64,000 nt of DNA from Streptomyces thinghirensis. GTDB taxonomy: Bacteria; Actinomycetota; Actinomycetia; Streptomycetales; Streptomycetaceae. Positions 1 through 12,855 of the stretch are shown piece after piece; position 1 is the stretch's first letter; each line of letters begins with the position of its first letter. Where the stretch lies: positions 11,716-75,715 of the forward strand of contig JAKFGP010000060.1 of assembly GCA_021502835.1 (NCBI GenBank), in the 5' to 3' direction. Below the pieces are notes generated by a model, which saw nothing but the letters and a program-made list of their open reading frames with translations, was not told where the DNA came from and searched no databases. The position numbers and the translations under genes were made by a program.

Positions 1-2314
<2,314 letters not shown>

Positions 2315-2326
2315 GCCGCCGGTAGG

Positions 2327-2371
2327 GAGAGGCTCCGCGCAGGCCCGGGACGGCCTTGCACGGAGCCTCTC
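2327..2371. terminator. Hairpin terminator between gcvP and the mod cluster
   Basis: GAGAGGCTCCG at 2327 pairs with CGGAGCCTCTC ending at 2371, and the stem extends inward with a mismatch. It lies between the convergent ends of gcvP (+) and the Mop-like gene (-), so it could serve both strands. No U-tract is present, as is usual for actinomycete terminators. Confidence 0.7.
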
Positions 2372-2379
2372 GCCGTGTG

Positions 2380-2801
2380 TCACGCGGTGGCCAGCGACAC
2401 CTCCGTCGACTTGACCAGCGCGACGACGGGAACGCCGACGGACGAGAGCCCCAGGTCGTCGGCGGCCTCCCGGGTGATCGCGGCGGTCAGTTCGGCGCCC
2501 TCGACGGCGACCCGGACGGAGGCCATGGCGTCGCCGGTGGTGAGGGCGGTGACCGTACCGGGCAGCCGGTTGCGGATGGACAGGCCCTCGACGCGGCCGG
2601 TCGCCACGGACACCTCCGTGGACTTCACCAGGGCGCGGACCTCGGTCCCGGCGGTGAGGAGAGGTCGTCGGCGGCCTCCCGGGTGATCGCCGCGGTGAGG
2701 TCCTGGCCGCCCGAGAGGCGGACCCTGACCGTCGCCATGGCCTCGCCCGGGGTGACGGCGGTGACGGTGCCGGGGAGCTGGTTGCGGATGCTCAGGCTCA
2801 T
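2380..2801 (-). CDS. Mop-type molybdopterin/molybdate-binding protein with two TOBE domains
   Basis: Small cytoplasmic molybdate-binding protein. Two tandem copies of a Mop/TOBE unit are visible: SIRNQLPGTVTAVTPGEAMA followed by TAAITREAADDL, and SIRNRLPGTVTALTTGDAMA followed by the same TAAITREAADDL block and a closing VKSTEVSLATA. Corrected length is about 140 residues, as expected for a di-Mop protein. One base is missing near 2660 between the domains. It is the last gene of the mod cluster, 26 bases after modC. Family role is intracellular molybdate storage or homeostasis; that role here is inferred from family and context. Confidence 0.85.
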
Positions 2802-2827
2802 GAGGGCACCGTAGCCCGATCGGGGCG

Positions 2828-3923
<1,096 letters not shown>

Positions 3924-3927
<4 letters not shown>

Positions 3928-4785
3928 GTCGTCCTCGTCCGGCCGGTCGGACGACTCGTCCACGCCGGTCGCTGATGCGCCCTCATCCAGCGGTCCCGGA
4001 GACCGGCCAATACGGCGATGGGAGACGGCCAGCAGCACCAGGCTGAGGGCGATCGCCGCCGCCGGGTCGTTCTGCAGGGCGAGATAGACCGCCAGCGGCA
4101 TGGTCTGGGTCCGGCCCGGGAAGTTGCCCGCGAACGTGATCGTCGCCCCCGAACTCGCCCAGCGCCCGCGCCCAGGCCAGGACGGCGCCCGCCGCGATGC
4201 CCGGCGCGATCAGCGGCAGCGTGACCCGGCGGGAACGCGGTGAAGCGGGAGGCGCCCAGCGTCGTGGCGGCCTCCTCGAAGCGCGGGTCGGCGGCGCGCA
4301 GGGTGCCCCTCCACGCTGATGACGAGGAACGGCATCGCCACGAACGTCTCCGCGAGGATGACACCCGTCGTCGTGAACGGCAGCGTGACCCCGAACCACG
4401 CGTCCAGCCACTGCCCGATGACGCCGTTGCGCCCGAACGCCAGCAGGAGCGCCACGCCGCCCACCACCGGGGGAGCACGAGTGGCAGCGTCACCAGCGCG
4501 CGGACGAAGCCGCGGCCGGGGAACTCCGTGCGCGCCAGCAGCCAGGCCAGCGGCACACCGACGACGAGGCTCAACGCGGTCGCCGATGGCGCCACAGCAG
4601 CGACAGCCGCAGGGCCTGCCACGACCTCCGGGCTGGCCAGCTGGCCGGGCAGGTCACGCCACGGTGCCCGTACCAGCAGGGCGATCAGGGGGCAGCAGCA
4701 GGAACGCCAGGCCGACGAGGGCGGGTACCAGCAGGGGGACCGGCACCATGCGGGCGCCGGCCCTGGCCCGTGGGGTTTCACTCAT
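3924..4785 (-). CDS. modB: Molybdate ABC transporter permease
   Basis: Inner-membrane permease of the molybdate importer. Hydrophobic segments run through the protein, and the ModB/CysT permease pattern is recognisable in [40 protein letters not shown] and the coupling-loop region [17 protein letters not shown]. At least four one-base breaks occur (about 4690, 4600, 4470-4310 and 4020). The ATG at 4785 overlaps the modA stop and its own stop overlaps the modC start, both as ATGA. Expected length is 260-280 residues after correction. Confidence 0.9.
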
Positions 4786-5604
4786 GGCGTGCGGAACCCG
4801 GCCGCGGTAGGCACCCGCTGTCCCCTCGGCGGACTTCACCAGCTCGATGAAGGCCTTGCCCGCGTCGGCGTTGGGAGCCTCCTTGAGGAGCGCGATCAGG
4901 TAGTCGTTGACCGCCTTGGCCGACTCGGCGAAGTCCACGCCGGTCACCTTGCCACCGGCCGCCTTCACGTCGGTCTTGTAGACGACGGCGGCGTCGGCCT
5001 CCTTCCAGCTCGACCTTGGTCAGGGGCGGCCTTGACGTCCTGCTCGTACGAGACCGGGGTGAGCCGGAGGCCGCCGGCCTCCAGCGCCTTCTGTGCGCGG
5101 CGCCGCACGGCACCGATTTGTCGCACAGCACGACCTTGAGCCCGGAGCCCGTGAGGTCCTTCAGGGACGAGATCCTCCGGGGTTGCCCGGGAGGGTGGCG
5201 ATCTCCAGCTGGTTGCGCACGAAGGTGGACGGGGCGCCGTCCGTGGCCCCGGCGTCGGTGACGGTGGCCATCGTCCGGGGCTGGCGGAGGCGAAGACACG
5301 TCCGCCGGGGCGCCGCCGGTGACGCTGGCGGCGAGGGTGTCGCTGCCGGCGAAGTTGAAGGTGACCTCGGTGCCCGGGTGCTGCTTCTCAGAACCGCTCG
5401 CCGAGCGTCGTGAAGCTCTCCTTGATTGAGGCGGCGGCGAGACGGTGACCTGGCCGGAGACCTTCGCCGAGGAGGACGACGAGGGAACCGGGTCGAGCCG
5501 GAGGACGGCGAGCACGCGCTCAGGGCCAGCAGCGCGGCGGCTCCCGCACCGCTCACTCGCAGGCTCCGGCGGCTGCGGCGGGTCCTGCACACGGAACGGG
5601 TCAT
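4782..5604 (-). CDS. modA: Molybdate ABC transporter substrate-binding lipoprotein
   Basis: Extracellular molybdate-binding lipoprotein. The N-terminus has basic residues, a hydrophobic stretch and the lipobox LSAC, so it is probably lipidated. The ModA fold is recognised from VTVSAAASIKESFTTLGERF (after correction), EVTFNFAGSDTLAASV, GLKVVLCDKSVPCG and GVDFAESAKAVNDYLIALL. Six or so single-base breaks interrupt it. After correction the last codons read TAAGFRTP before a TGA that overlaps modB. The ATG at 5604 follows a GGAGGGG ribosome site; a GTG sits one codon upstream. Confidence 0.9.
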
Positions 5605-5797
5605 CACGGGCCCCTCCCTCGGCGTCTGGGGCGGAGTCCGACGGGCTCGCGGCCGACTTGGGTGACCGGGCGCACGGCGGGCTCTCCGTTGCGTCGATCA
5701 TACTTCCGCATTGCGAGGGTAAGTCTGCTCGCATCGCATGAGCCAGCCAGTACTAATCCTGGCATGTGCGTTCGTACGGACCGACGGTGGCGTCGGG

Positions 5798-6194
5798 TCA
5801 GGCCCTGTCGATATGGACGTTCGTCGACTTCACGCGGGCGGTGGCCTCCATGCCGACCTCCAGCCCGAGTTCCTCGACCGCTTCCCGGGTCAGCAGGGAG
5901 ACGGGCCGGTGCGGGCCGGCCTGGATCTCGACCTGGGCCGCCACGTCGCCGAGCTTGATCGCGGTCACGATGCCGGGGAAGGCGTTGCGGACCGAGGTGT
6001 ACGGCGTCTCCTCGTCGGCGCCGCCGGACCGGGCCAGGTCGACCGAGAACGCGGCCAGGTCGCGCCCGTCGACGAGCCGCCGCCCGCCCTCGTCGCGGTG
6101 GGTGGTGATCCGGCCCGCGTCGGCCCAGCGGCGGGCGGTGTCCGGACTGACGCCGAGCAGCCGCGCCGCCTGGCCGATCGTGGTAGGACTGCAT
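5798..6194 (-). CDS. HTH (MerR/excisionase-type) plus TOBE molybdate-responsive regulator
   Basis: About 131 residues. After removing one extra C after codon 4, residues 1-35 read as a MerR/excisionase-type helix-turn-helix (MQSYTIGQAARLLGVSPD, then TARRWADAGRITTHRDEGG). The C-terminal 65 residues form one TOBE/Mop domain (FPGIVTAIKLGDVAAQVEIQ, then RVKSTNVHIDRA). It lies upstream of modA on the same strand. A DNA-binding domain joined to a molybdate-binding domain suggests a one-component sensor of molybdate supply, analogous to ModE but with a different HTH. The target site is not identified. No clear ribosome site precedes the ATG. Confidence 0.82.
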
Positions 6195-6413
6195 GCCGGT
6201 CACGATAGGGCGCCGGGAGGAAGTGAGGGGTGACGCGGGGCCGACCCTCGACCTCGACCGCGCCGTGATCACCCACGACACCCTCGTAAGAGATCCGTCA
6301 AAGGGGCACAGGCCACCGTATGGGACCCGTCAGCAGTGGTCGCGCTTCCGGTCGTGGCAGGGGCTTTGCTCGAAACGTCTAGTCGCAGCCGAACCCCACT
6401 CCAGGAGCTCACG
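6195..6413. promoter_or_regulatory. Intergenic promoter region between the HTH-TOBE regulator and the kdp operon
   Basis: About 220 bases between divergent genes. It must hold the promoter of the kdp operon and probably that of the molybdate regulator. An AGGAG ribosome site at 6402 precedes the first micro-ORF. I see no convincing riboswitch, including no clear c-di-AMP (ydaO) consensus, although K+ uptake genes are sometimes under that control. Confidence 0.4.
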
Positions 6414-6496
6414 ATGGCCGATCTGGCCTTCGTCGTCACCACGATCGCGGTCTTCGCGCTGGTGGCGTCGTCGCCAAGGGGGTGACGAAGCTGTGA
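6414..6496 (+). CDS. 27-residue hydrophobic micropeptide upstream of kdpF
   Basis: A tiny membrane peptide, MADLAFVVTTIAVFALVA followed by VAKGVTKL after restoring one missing base near 6470. It has one transmembrane segment and a short basic tail. AGGAG at 6402-6406 precedes the ATG by seven bases. Its TGA overlaps the kdpF GTG as GTGA, so it is translationally coupled to the Kdp operon. By size and topology it resembles a second KdpF-like stabilising subunit, but this is inference. Confidence 0.65.
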
Positions 6497-6584
6497 CCGC
6501 CGAGAACATCGTCGGCCTGCTCGTGGCCGTCGACCCTGCTGGGCTATCTCGTCCCTCGCCCTGATCTTCCCGGAGAGGTTCTGA
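6493..6584 (+). CDS. kdpF: K(+)-transporting ATPase subunit F
   Basis: The 29-residue stabilising peptide of the KdpFABC complex. After removing two extra bases (near 6533 and 6553) it reads TAENIVGLLVAV, then LLGYLVLALIFPERF; the LGYL..AL..PE(K/R)F ending is diagnostic of KdpF. It is a single membrane span. It overlaps the upstream micro-ORF and lies nine bases before kdpA. Confidence 0.85.
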
Positions 6585-6593
6585 GAGTTCGCC

Positions 6594-8253
6594 ATGGGTC
6601 CCGTAACCGCCGGCGTGCTCCAGCTGCTCGCCCTCATCGGCGCACTGGCTGTCGTACACGCCCCACTGGGCAACCACATGGCCCGGGTCTACTCCCTCGC
6701 CCAAGCACCTGCGGGTCGAGGAAGTGGATCTACAAGGGCATCGGTGCCGACCCGGACACGGAGATGCGCTGGACCGCGTACCTGCGCGGCGTGCTCGCCT
6801 TCTCCTTCGCCGGTGTCCTCTTCCTCTACCTGCTCAGCGCGTCCAAGGTGTCCTGCCGGGCTCGCTCGGCTTCGACTCAGTGGAGCCGGCGCGGGCCTTC
6901 AACACCGCCGCGTCGTTCGTGGCCAGCACCGGCCGGCAGTCGTACTACGGCGAACAGACGATGGGGCACGTCGTGCAGACCGCCGGTCTCGCCGTGCAGA
7001 ACTTCGTCTCGCGGCGGTCGGCATGGCCGTGGCCGTCGCCCTCGTGCGGGGCTTCGCCCGCGCTCGCACCAGGGAGCTGGGCAACTTCTGGTCGGACCTG
7101 GTGCGCGGGGTCATCCGCGTGCTGCTGCCACAAGCGTCCTCGGCGCGCTCGTGCTGGTCGCCTGCGGAGTCATCCAGAACTTCTCCGGCATCCACGAGGT
7201 CGGCCAGTTCCTGGGCGGCCCGCAGCAGTGGAACGGCGGCGCCGTCGCCTCGCAGGAGGTCATCAAGGAGCTGGGCACCAACGGCGGCGGCTACTTCCAG
7301 CGCCAACAGCGCCCATCCCTTCGAGAACCCGACGCCGTTCACCAACCTGTTCGAGATCTTCCTGATCCTGCTCGTCCCGGTCTCCCTGACCCGGACCTTC
7401 GGCGTCATGGTCGGCTCGGTGCGTCAGGGCTACGCGATCCTCGCGTCCATGGCCACCATCTGGGTCGGCTTCGTCGCCCTCATGATGTGGACCGAGTTCG
7501 CCCACCAGGGCCCCGCGCTCCAGGCGGCCGGCGGCGCCGATGGAGGGCAAGGAGCTGCGCTTCGGGGTCGGTGGCTCGTCGATCTTCGCGGTGACCACGA
7601 CGCTCACCTCCACCGGTGCCGTCGACTCCTTCCACTCGTCGTACACCGGGTTCGGCGGCGGCATCACCATGCTGGGCATGATGCTGGGCGAGATCGCGCC
7701 CGGCGGTGTCGGCTCGGTCTCTACGGCATGCTGATCATGGCGATCATCGCCGTGTTCATCGCGGGGCTCATGGTCGGGCGCACACCGGGTACCTCGGCAA
7801 GAAGATCGGCCCCCGTGAGATCAAGCTGGCGGCCGTCTACATCCTGATCACCCGGCGCTGGTGCTGATGTTCACGTCGCTCTCCATGGCCCTGCCGACGC
7901 CGCCGAACTCGATGCTCAACCCCGGCGCCCACGGCTTCTCCGAGGTGCTGTACGCCTTCACCTCCGCCGCGAACAACAACGGCTCGGCCTTCGCCGGCCT
8001 GAACGCGAACACCGACTGGTTCAACACCACGACCGGGCTCGCGATGCTGCTCGGCCGCTTCCTGCCGATGGTGTTCGTCCTGGCGCTGGCCGGCTCGCTG
8101 GCCGGGCAGCAGCCGGTGCCGGCGACGGCGGGCACCCTGCGCACCGAGAAGCCGATGTTCACCGGCCTGCTGGTGGGCGCGATCCTGATCATCGTCGGTC
8201 TCACCTACTTCCCGGCGCTGGCCCTGGGCCCGCTGGCCGAAGGGCTGGCGTGA
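6594..8253 (+). CDS. kdpA: K(+)-transporting ATPase potassium-binding subunit
   Basis: Membrane subunit that binds and translocates K+ in the Kdp P-type ATPase. Conserved segments include [59 protein letters not shown] and [20 protein letters not shown]. About 550 residues are expected and are accounted for by 1660 bases with seven or more single-base breaks. The TGA overlaps the kdpB ATG. The order kdpF-A-B-C is canonical. Confidence 0.95.
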
Positions 8254-10396
8254 TGACCGCTCGTACACAGAAGCACGAGGACTCCATGTCCACAGCCACT
8301 TCCACCGCCGCCACCGAGAACCGGGCGCCGCACAGCGGCACGTACCCACCGGCCGCCCGTCTGCCGAGGGCCGCGTCGGCGGAGGGATCTTCCACCCCGC
8401 GCAACTGGTCGCGTCGCTGCCCGAGGCGTTCCGCAAACTCGATCCGAGGGTGATGGTCAAGTCGCCCGTGATGTTCGTGGTGTGGGTCGGCTCGGTGCTG
8501 ACCACCGCCTTCTCCTTCACGGACCCCGGTGACTGGTTCGGCTGGACCATCAGCGCCTGGCTCTGGCTGACCGTGCTCTTCGCCAACCTGGCGGGAGGCC
8601 GTCGCCGAGGGCCGGGGCAAGGCCCAGGCCGACACGCTGCGCCGGGCCAAGACCGGCACGGTCGCCCGCCGGGTGGACGGGGGCACGGTCCCCGGCACCG
8701 AGCTGGGCGTCGGCGACCTGGTGGTCTGCGAGGCCGGAGACGTCATACCGGGCGACGGCGACGTCGTCGAGGGTGTCGCCTCGGTCGACGGAGTCGGCCA
8801 CTCACCGGTGGAGTCGGCGCCCGTCATCCGCGAGTCGGGCGGCGACCGCAGCGCCGTCACCGGCGGGACAGGTACTCTCCGACCGCATCGTCGTCAGGAT
8901 CACCACCGAGCCGGGCGAGACCTTCATCGACCGGATGATCAACCTGGTCGAGGGCGCGGCCCGGCAGAAGACCCCCGAACGAGATCGCGCTGAACATCCT
9001 GCTCGCCTCGCTGACCATCGTCTTCCTGCTGGCCTGCGCCACGCTGACGCCGTTCGCGGACTACGCGGGCACCGAACTGACGATGGTCGTCCTGGTGGCG
9101 CTGCTGGTCTGCCTGATCCCGACCACGATCGGCGCCCTGCTCTCCGCGATCGGCATCGCGGGCATGGACCGCCTGGTCCAGCGCAACGTACTGGCCATGT
9201 CAGGCCGTGCCGTCGAGGCGGCCGGTGACGTCTCCACGCTGCTGCTGGACAAGACCGGCACGATCACGCTCGGCAACCGGCAGGCGGCCGAGTTCGTGCC
9301 GGTGCGCGGTACGACGGAGGCTCGTGTGGCGGACGCCGCCCAGCTCTCTCACTGGCCGACGAGACCCCGAGGGCCGCTCGGTCGTCGTCCTCGCCAAGGA
9401 GAGGTACGGGCTGCGCGAGCGGCACCAGGGCGAGCTGACCGGCGCCGAATGGATCTCCTTCACCGCGCAGACCCGCATGTCCGGCGTGGACGTCGACGGT
9501 CGCAGGATCCGTAGGGAGCGGCCGGTTCGGTGACCGCCTGGGTGCGCGAGCGCGGCGGCGAGGTCGCCGAGGACACCGAGCGGCTGGCCGACGGCATCTC
9601 CGAGGCGGGCGGTACGCCACTGCTGGTCGCCGTCGAGGACGGTGACGAGGCCTGCGTCCTCGGGGTCGTCCACCTGAAGGACGTCGTCAAGCAGGGCATG
9701 GCGGGAGCGGTTCGAGGAACTGCGGGGGATGGGCATCAAGACCGTCATGATCACGGGCGACAACCCGCTGACGGCCAAGGCGATCGCCGACGAGGCAGGC
9801 GTCGACGACTTCCTCGCGGAGGCCACGCCCGAGGACAAGATGGCCCTGATCAAGCGCGAGCAGGTCGGCGGCAAGCTGGTCGCGATGACCGGCGACGGCA
9901 CCAACGACGCGCCCGCGCTCGCGCAGGCCGACGTCGGGGGTGGCGATGAACACCGGCACGTCGGCCGCCAAGGAGGCCGGCAACATGGTCGACCTCGACT
10001 CCAACCCGACGAAGCTCATCGAGATCGTCGAGATCAGGCAAGCAGCTCCTCATCACGCGGGGCGCGCTCACCACGTTCTCCATCGCCAACGACGTCGCCA
10101 AGTACTTCGCGATCATCCCGGCGCTGTTCGCGGCGGTCTACCCCGGCCTCGACAAGCTCAACATCATGCGCCTGTCCTCGCCGGACTCGGCGATCCTGTC
10201 GGCGGTCGTCTTCAACGCGCTGATCATCGTCGTGCTGGTGCCGCTCGCCCTGCGCGGTGTGCGATACAGGCCGATGAGCGCGGACCGGATGCTCCGGCGC
10301 AACCTCGCGGTCTACGGCCTGGGCGGACTGGTCGCCCCCTTCGTCGGCATCAAGATCATCGACATGCTCCTGTCCCTCATCCCCGGAATCGGTTGA
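8253..10396 (+). CDS. kdpB: K(+)-transporting P-type ATPase catalytic subunit
   Basis: P-type ATPase subunit that hydrolyses ATP to drive K+ import. The phosphorylation motif [11 protein letters not shown] has its Asp at base 9248. Also present are the dephosphorylation region [17 protein letters not shown], the hinge [17 protein letters not shown] and the KdpB-specific [20 protein letters not shown]. Breaks occur near 8390, 8595, 8870, 8975, 9355, 9520, 9705, 9940 and 10035. An alternative ATG at 8286 ([15 protein letters not shown]) has a better-spaced GAGG ribosome site and may be the true start. Confidence 0.95.
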
Positions 10397-10401
10397 CCGC
10401 C

Positions 10402-11070
10402 ATGAACAACTCGGTATCGAACACCCGCCCGGTTGCTCGGGGCCGGCCTGCGTGCCCTCCTCGTGCTGACCCTGGTGACGGGCGTCGTCTACCCACTGGT
10501 GGTCACGGGAGTCGCCCAGGCCCTGTTCAACGGCAAGGCGAACGGCTCGAAGTCTCGGCCGGCGGCCGCGTGGTGGGGTCCTCGCTGATCGGGCAGTCGT
10601 ACAACCTGCCGCTGGAACCGGGGCAGGAGACTCCGGAACCCGACCTGAAGTGGTTCCAGGGCCGCCCGGCCAACGGTCTGGGGGAGAACACCCTCAACAC
10701 CCAGTACCGCCTGATCCTGTCCGGCGCCACCAACCTGGCCGCCGACAACCCGGAGCTGGTCGAGCAGGTGAGGGCGGCGCAGACCGCCGTGATCAAGGAC
10801 AACTCGGTCCCCGGCCACCCCGTCGAGCGGTCCGAGATCCCCGCCGACGCGGTGACCTCATCCGGCTCGGGACTGGACCCGGACATCTCGCCGGACTACG
10901 CCGAGCTGCAGGTACCCCGGGTCGCCCAGGAGAACGGCCTGTCCGTCGCGAAGGTACAGGGGCTCGTCGACCGGCACACCCAGGGCCGCACCCTCGGCTT
11001 CATCGGTGAGCCGCGGCTCAACGTCCTCGAACTGAACATCGCCCTCAAGGAGCTCACGGCGAAGGGCTGA
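10402..11070 (+). CDS. kdpC: K(+)-transporting ATPase subunit C
   Basis: KdpC, a single-span subunit that raises the ATP affinity of KdpB. Family markers are the N-terminal membrane span around [20 protein letters not shown] (corrected), [12 protein letters not shown], the KWFQGRP block and C-terminal [20 protein letters not shown] with [10 protein letters not shown]. The frame is disturbed near 10430 and 10550. It starts five bases after kdpB. No kdpDE genes follow; a terminator does. Confidence 0.92.
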   Translation: MNNSVSNTRPVARGRPACPPRADPGDGRRLPTGGHGSRPGPVQRQGERLEVSAGGRVVGSSLIGQSYNLPLEPGQETPEPDLKWFQGRPANGLGENTLNTQYRLILSGATNLAADNPELVEQVRAAQTAVIKDNSVPGHPVERSEIPADAVTSSGSGLDPDISPDYAELQVPRVAQENGLSVAKVQGLVDRHTQGRTLGFIGEPRLNVLELNIALKELTAKG

Positions 11071-11127
11071 GCGGAAGCGCCGGCCTGTGACGGCGCGGCA
11101 CGGAAGAGCGGGAGCCGGACACGCGTC

Positions 11128-11165
11128 GGGGGCCGGTTCGCAGACGATGTCTGCGGGCCGGCCCC
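11128..11165. terminator. Hairpin terminator after kdpC
   Basis: GGGGCCGG-TT-CGCAGA at 11129 pairs with TCTGCG-GG-CCGGCCCC ending at 11165 around a short loop. It lies between the convergent kdpC and DUF5999 genes and could stop transcription from both. Confidence 0.7.
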
Positions 11166-11208
11166 GCGAATCACCGGGCGGAGTGGAGTCACCCCGCCCG
11201 GCCTGTGC

Positions 11209-11412
11209 TCAGGCGGCGCTCATCAGGCCCGCACCGCCAGGGCGGTGCGGGGCGATGACCTGGCCGTCCGGCAGGAGCTCACCGGTGTCCTCGAAGAGGA
11301 CGACGCCGTTGCACAGCAGGCTCAACCCTGCTCCGGGTGGTGCGCCACGAGGCGGGCGGATTCCCCGGTCGGCGGAGTCGACTGACGGGCACGGTGGCTG
11401 GTGCTGGCACAT
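11209..11412 (-). CDS. DUF5999 family small protein
   Basis: A 67-residue actinomycete protein of unknown function. It starts MCQHQPPCPSVDSADR and ends in the highly conserved block SLLCNGVVLFEDTGELLPDG plus QVIAPHRP. A compensated +1/-1 pair scrambles residues 17-31; corrected, they read like RESARLVAHHPEQGWSLL. Cysteines and histidines at the N-terminus (CQHQPPC) could bind metal, but this is untested. It stands alone and faces kdpC. Confidence 0.8.
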   Translation of the reverse strand: MCQHQPPCPSVDSADRGIRPPRGAPPGAGLSLLCNGVVLFEDTGELLPDGQVIAPHRPGGAGLMSAA

Positions 11413-11696
11413 GAGTGGGGTCTCTCGGTCTGTTGAGTCGGGTGAGGTCGCTGTCTGGTCTGTCCCGCGGCGTGAAGCTTCGTTCATGGCCGCCCCCGTT
11501 GTGTAAGTCGGTCCGAACCCAGTGTTGCCCCACGGGCCTCGTTCCGCAGGTATTTCGCAGCACCGCTTCTCACAGGTTGATGACGCGTCACCCGCGCGGA
11601 CGGTTCAGCTCAACTGCACTGTCACTTCGGATGGTTCGGCATGGCCCTATGGGGCTAGTCCGCCCGGGTCGGAGGCGGCCGGCGGGAAAGGGCCGG

Positions 11697-12276
11697 TCAG
11701 GCGGGGAGCGCAGCAGCCGGGTCGGCGTCACTCGGTGGGTGAGGACCGGCAGCAGCTCGGCGACCCGGTGCGGCCGGTGGGCCGCGATACCGGGCGGGGC
11801 CGGCGCCAGCGGCACCAGCAGGTCGGTGGCCGCGGGGTGTCCGGCGGCGGCGTCCGCGTGTGCGGTCGCCGTGCAGCCACAGCGTGAGCATGTAGAGCCC
11901 GGGGACCGACAGCAGACGCGGCTGGTAGGCCTGAGGCACCGACTCGGCCTGGCGCAGCGCGTGCTCGGTCGAGGCGACGTAGGGGCCCTCGAAGAAGTGC
12001 GAGAACGCCCATCCGTCGGGGGTCAGCATGGTCTCCGCCGCCGCCACCGCGCGGTCGCCGCAGCGGATCAGGGAACCGCCACCCGCTCAGCCGCGTCACC
12101 GCCACGCCCTCCGCCGTGATCCGGTCCAGGACGTGCACGGGCAGCGGCAGTTCGGGCGTGGCGGGTCCCCTGGAAGCGCCGAGCAGGGACGGGGTCCGGG
12201 CCTCGCGGACCGCGGTGGGAGACGAGAGGGCGGTGAGAACGGAGCGCAGGGCGGGCGCGGGAGCCGGGGGGGACAT
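11697..12276 (-). CDS. Conserved hypothetical protein, about 190 aa
   Basis: I do not recognise a named family. The N-terminus (MSPPAPAPALRSVLTALSSP) leads into VHVLDRITAEGVAVTRLSGW, then AAAETMLTPDGWAFSHFFEG and ALRQAESVPQAYQPRLLSVP. There is no signal peptide or membrane span, so it is probably cytoplasmic. Frame changes near 12065 and 11870 must be corrected, and the exact C-terminus is uncertain. Codon bias supports coding. The spaced Trp and Phe residues suggest a small alpha/beta fold, but no function can be given. Confidence 0.6.
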
Positions 12277-12855
12277 GCAGGGGGCATGATGGGTCGCCTC
12301 TCATTCGAAGGCACGGTGGCGCGAGGGGCGGAGCGGGGGCGGACGACGCTGTCAGCTCACGTGGCTGGGGAGGCAGGAGGCCGGGGTCCGGGAACCGAGA
12401 AGGGGGTGAGGCCTGCCGCGCGTCAGCTCGACGGCAGGATCCATCGACCGTGGGCGCCGGTCATCTGCCTTGTCCGCGGGTTTATACGACATGTGTTCAG
12501 ACTGTGTTTCGGCTAGCTGATTCCGGCAACCAGTACAAGGTTGCATTCGGCCGTCGATATGCGGGAATCATCCGGATTTCACGCCGGGTGTACGACGGTG
12601 ACCTCGGGGAATGTTCACCGAGCGGTCGGCCAATTGTCGTCGGCGATTTTCACGACTTACCGGCCGTGGAAACTGCTCGACGTGACATGCCCGGTGAATG
12701 TGCCACCGGTCACATCGGCACAGCGTAGCTGGTGCCGGGCCGGTGCGGGGACGTTATCGATCGCTTCGGCTGGGCATCATCCCACCTGACCGGCCCCGGC
12801 GGCCGGATCTTCGAATCACCGCTCCGAGAAGGGACTCTTCCATGGGGAGAAGGTC
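12277..12855. other. Long intergenic region with a lower-GC core
   Basis: About 580 bases without a gene I can support. Bases 12480-12720 are clearly less GC-rich than the surroundings (TTTATACGAC, TGTGTTTCGG and AATTGTCGTC stretches). That favours a regulatory region for the GCS2-family gene downstream over coding DNA. A 92-codon open frame at 12450-12728 lacks GC-rich third positions and is not called. A GGAGAAGG ribosome site at 12845 precedes the next gene. Confidence 0.5.

Noticed and set aside
12450..12728. A 92-codon plus-strand open frame in the lower-GC gap
   Set aside because: Third codon positions are not GC-biased and the translation shows no recognisable family; treated as regulatory DNA.
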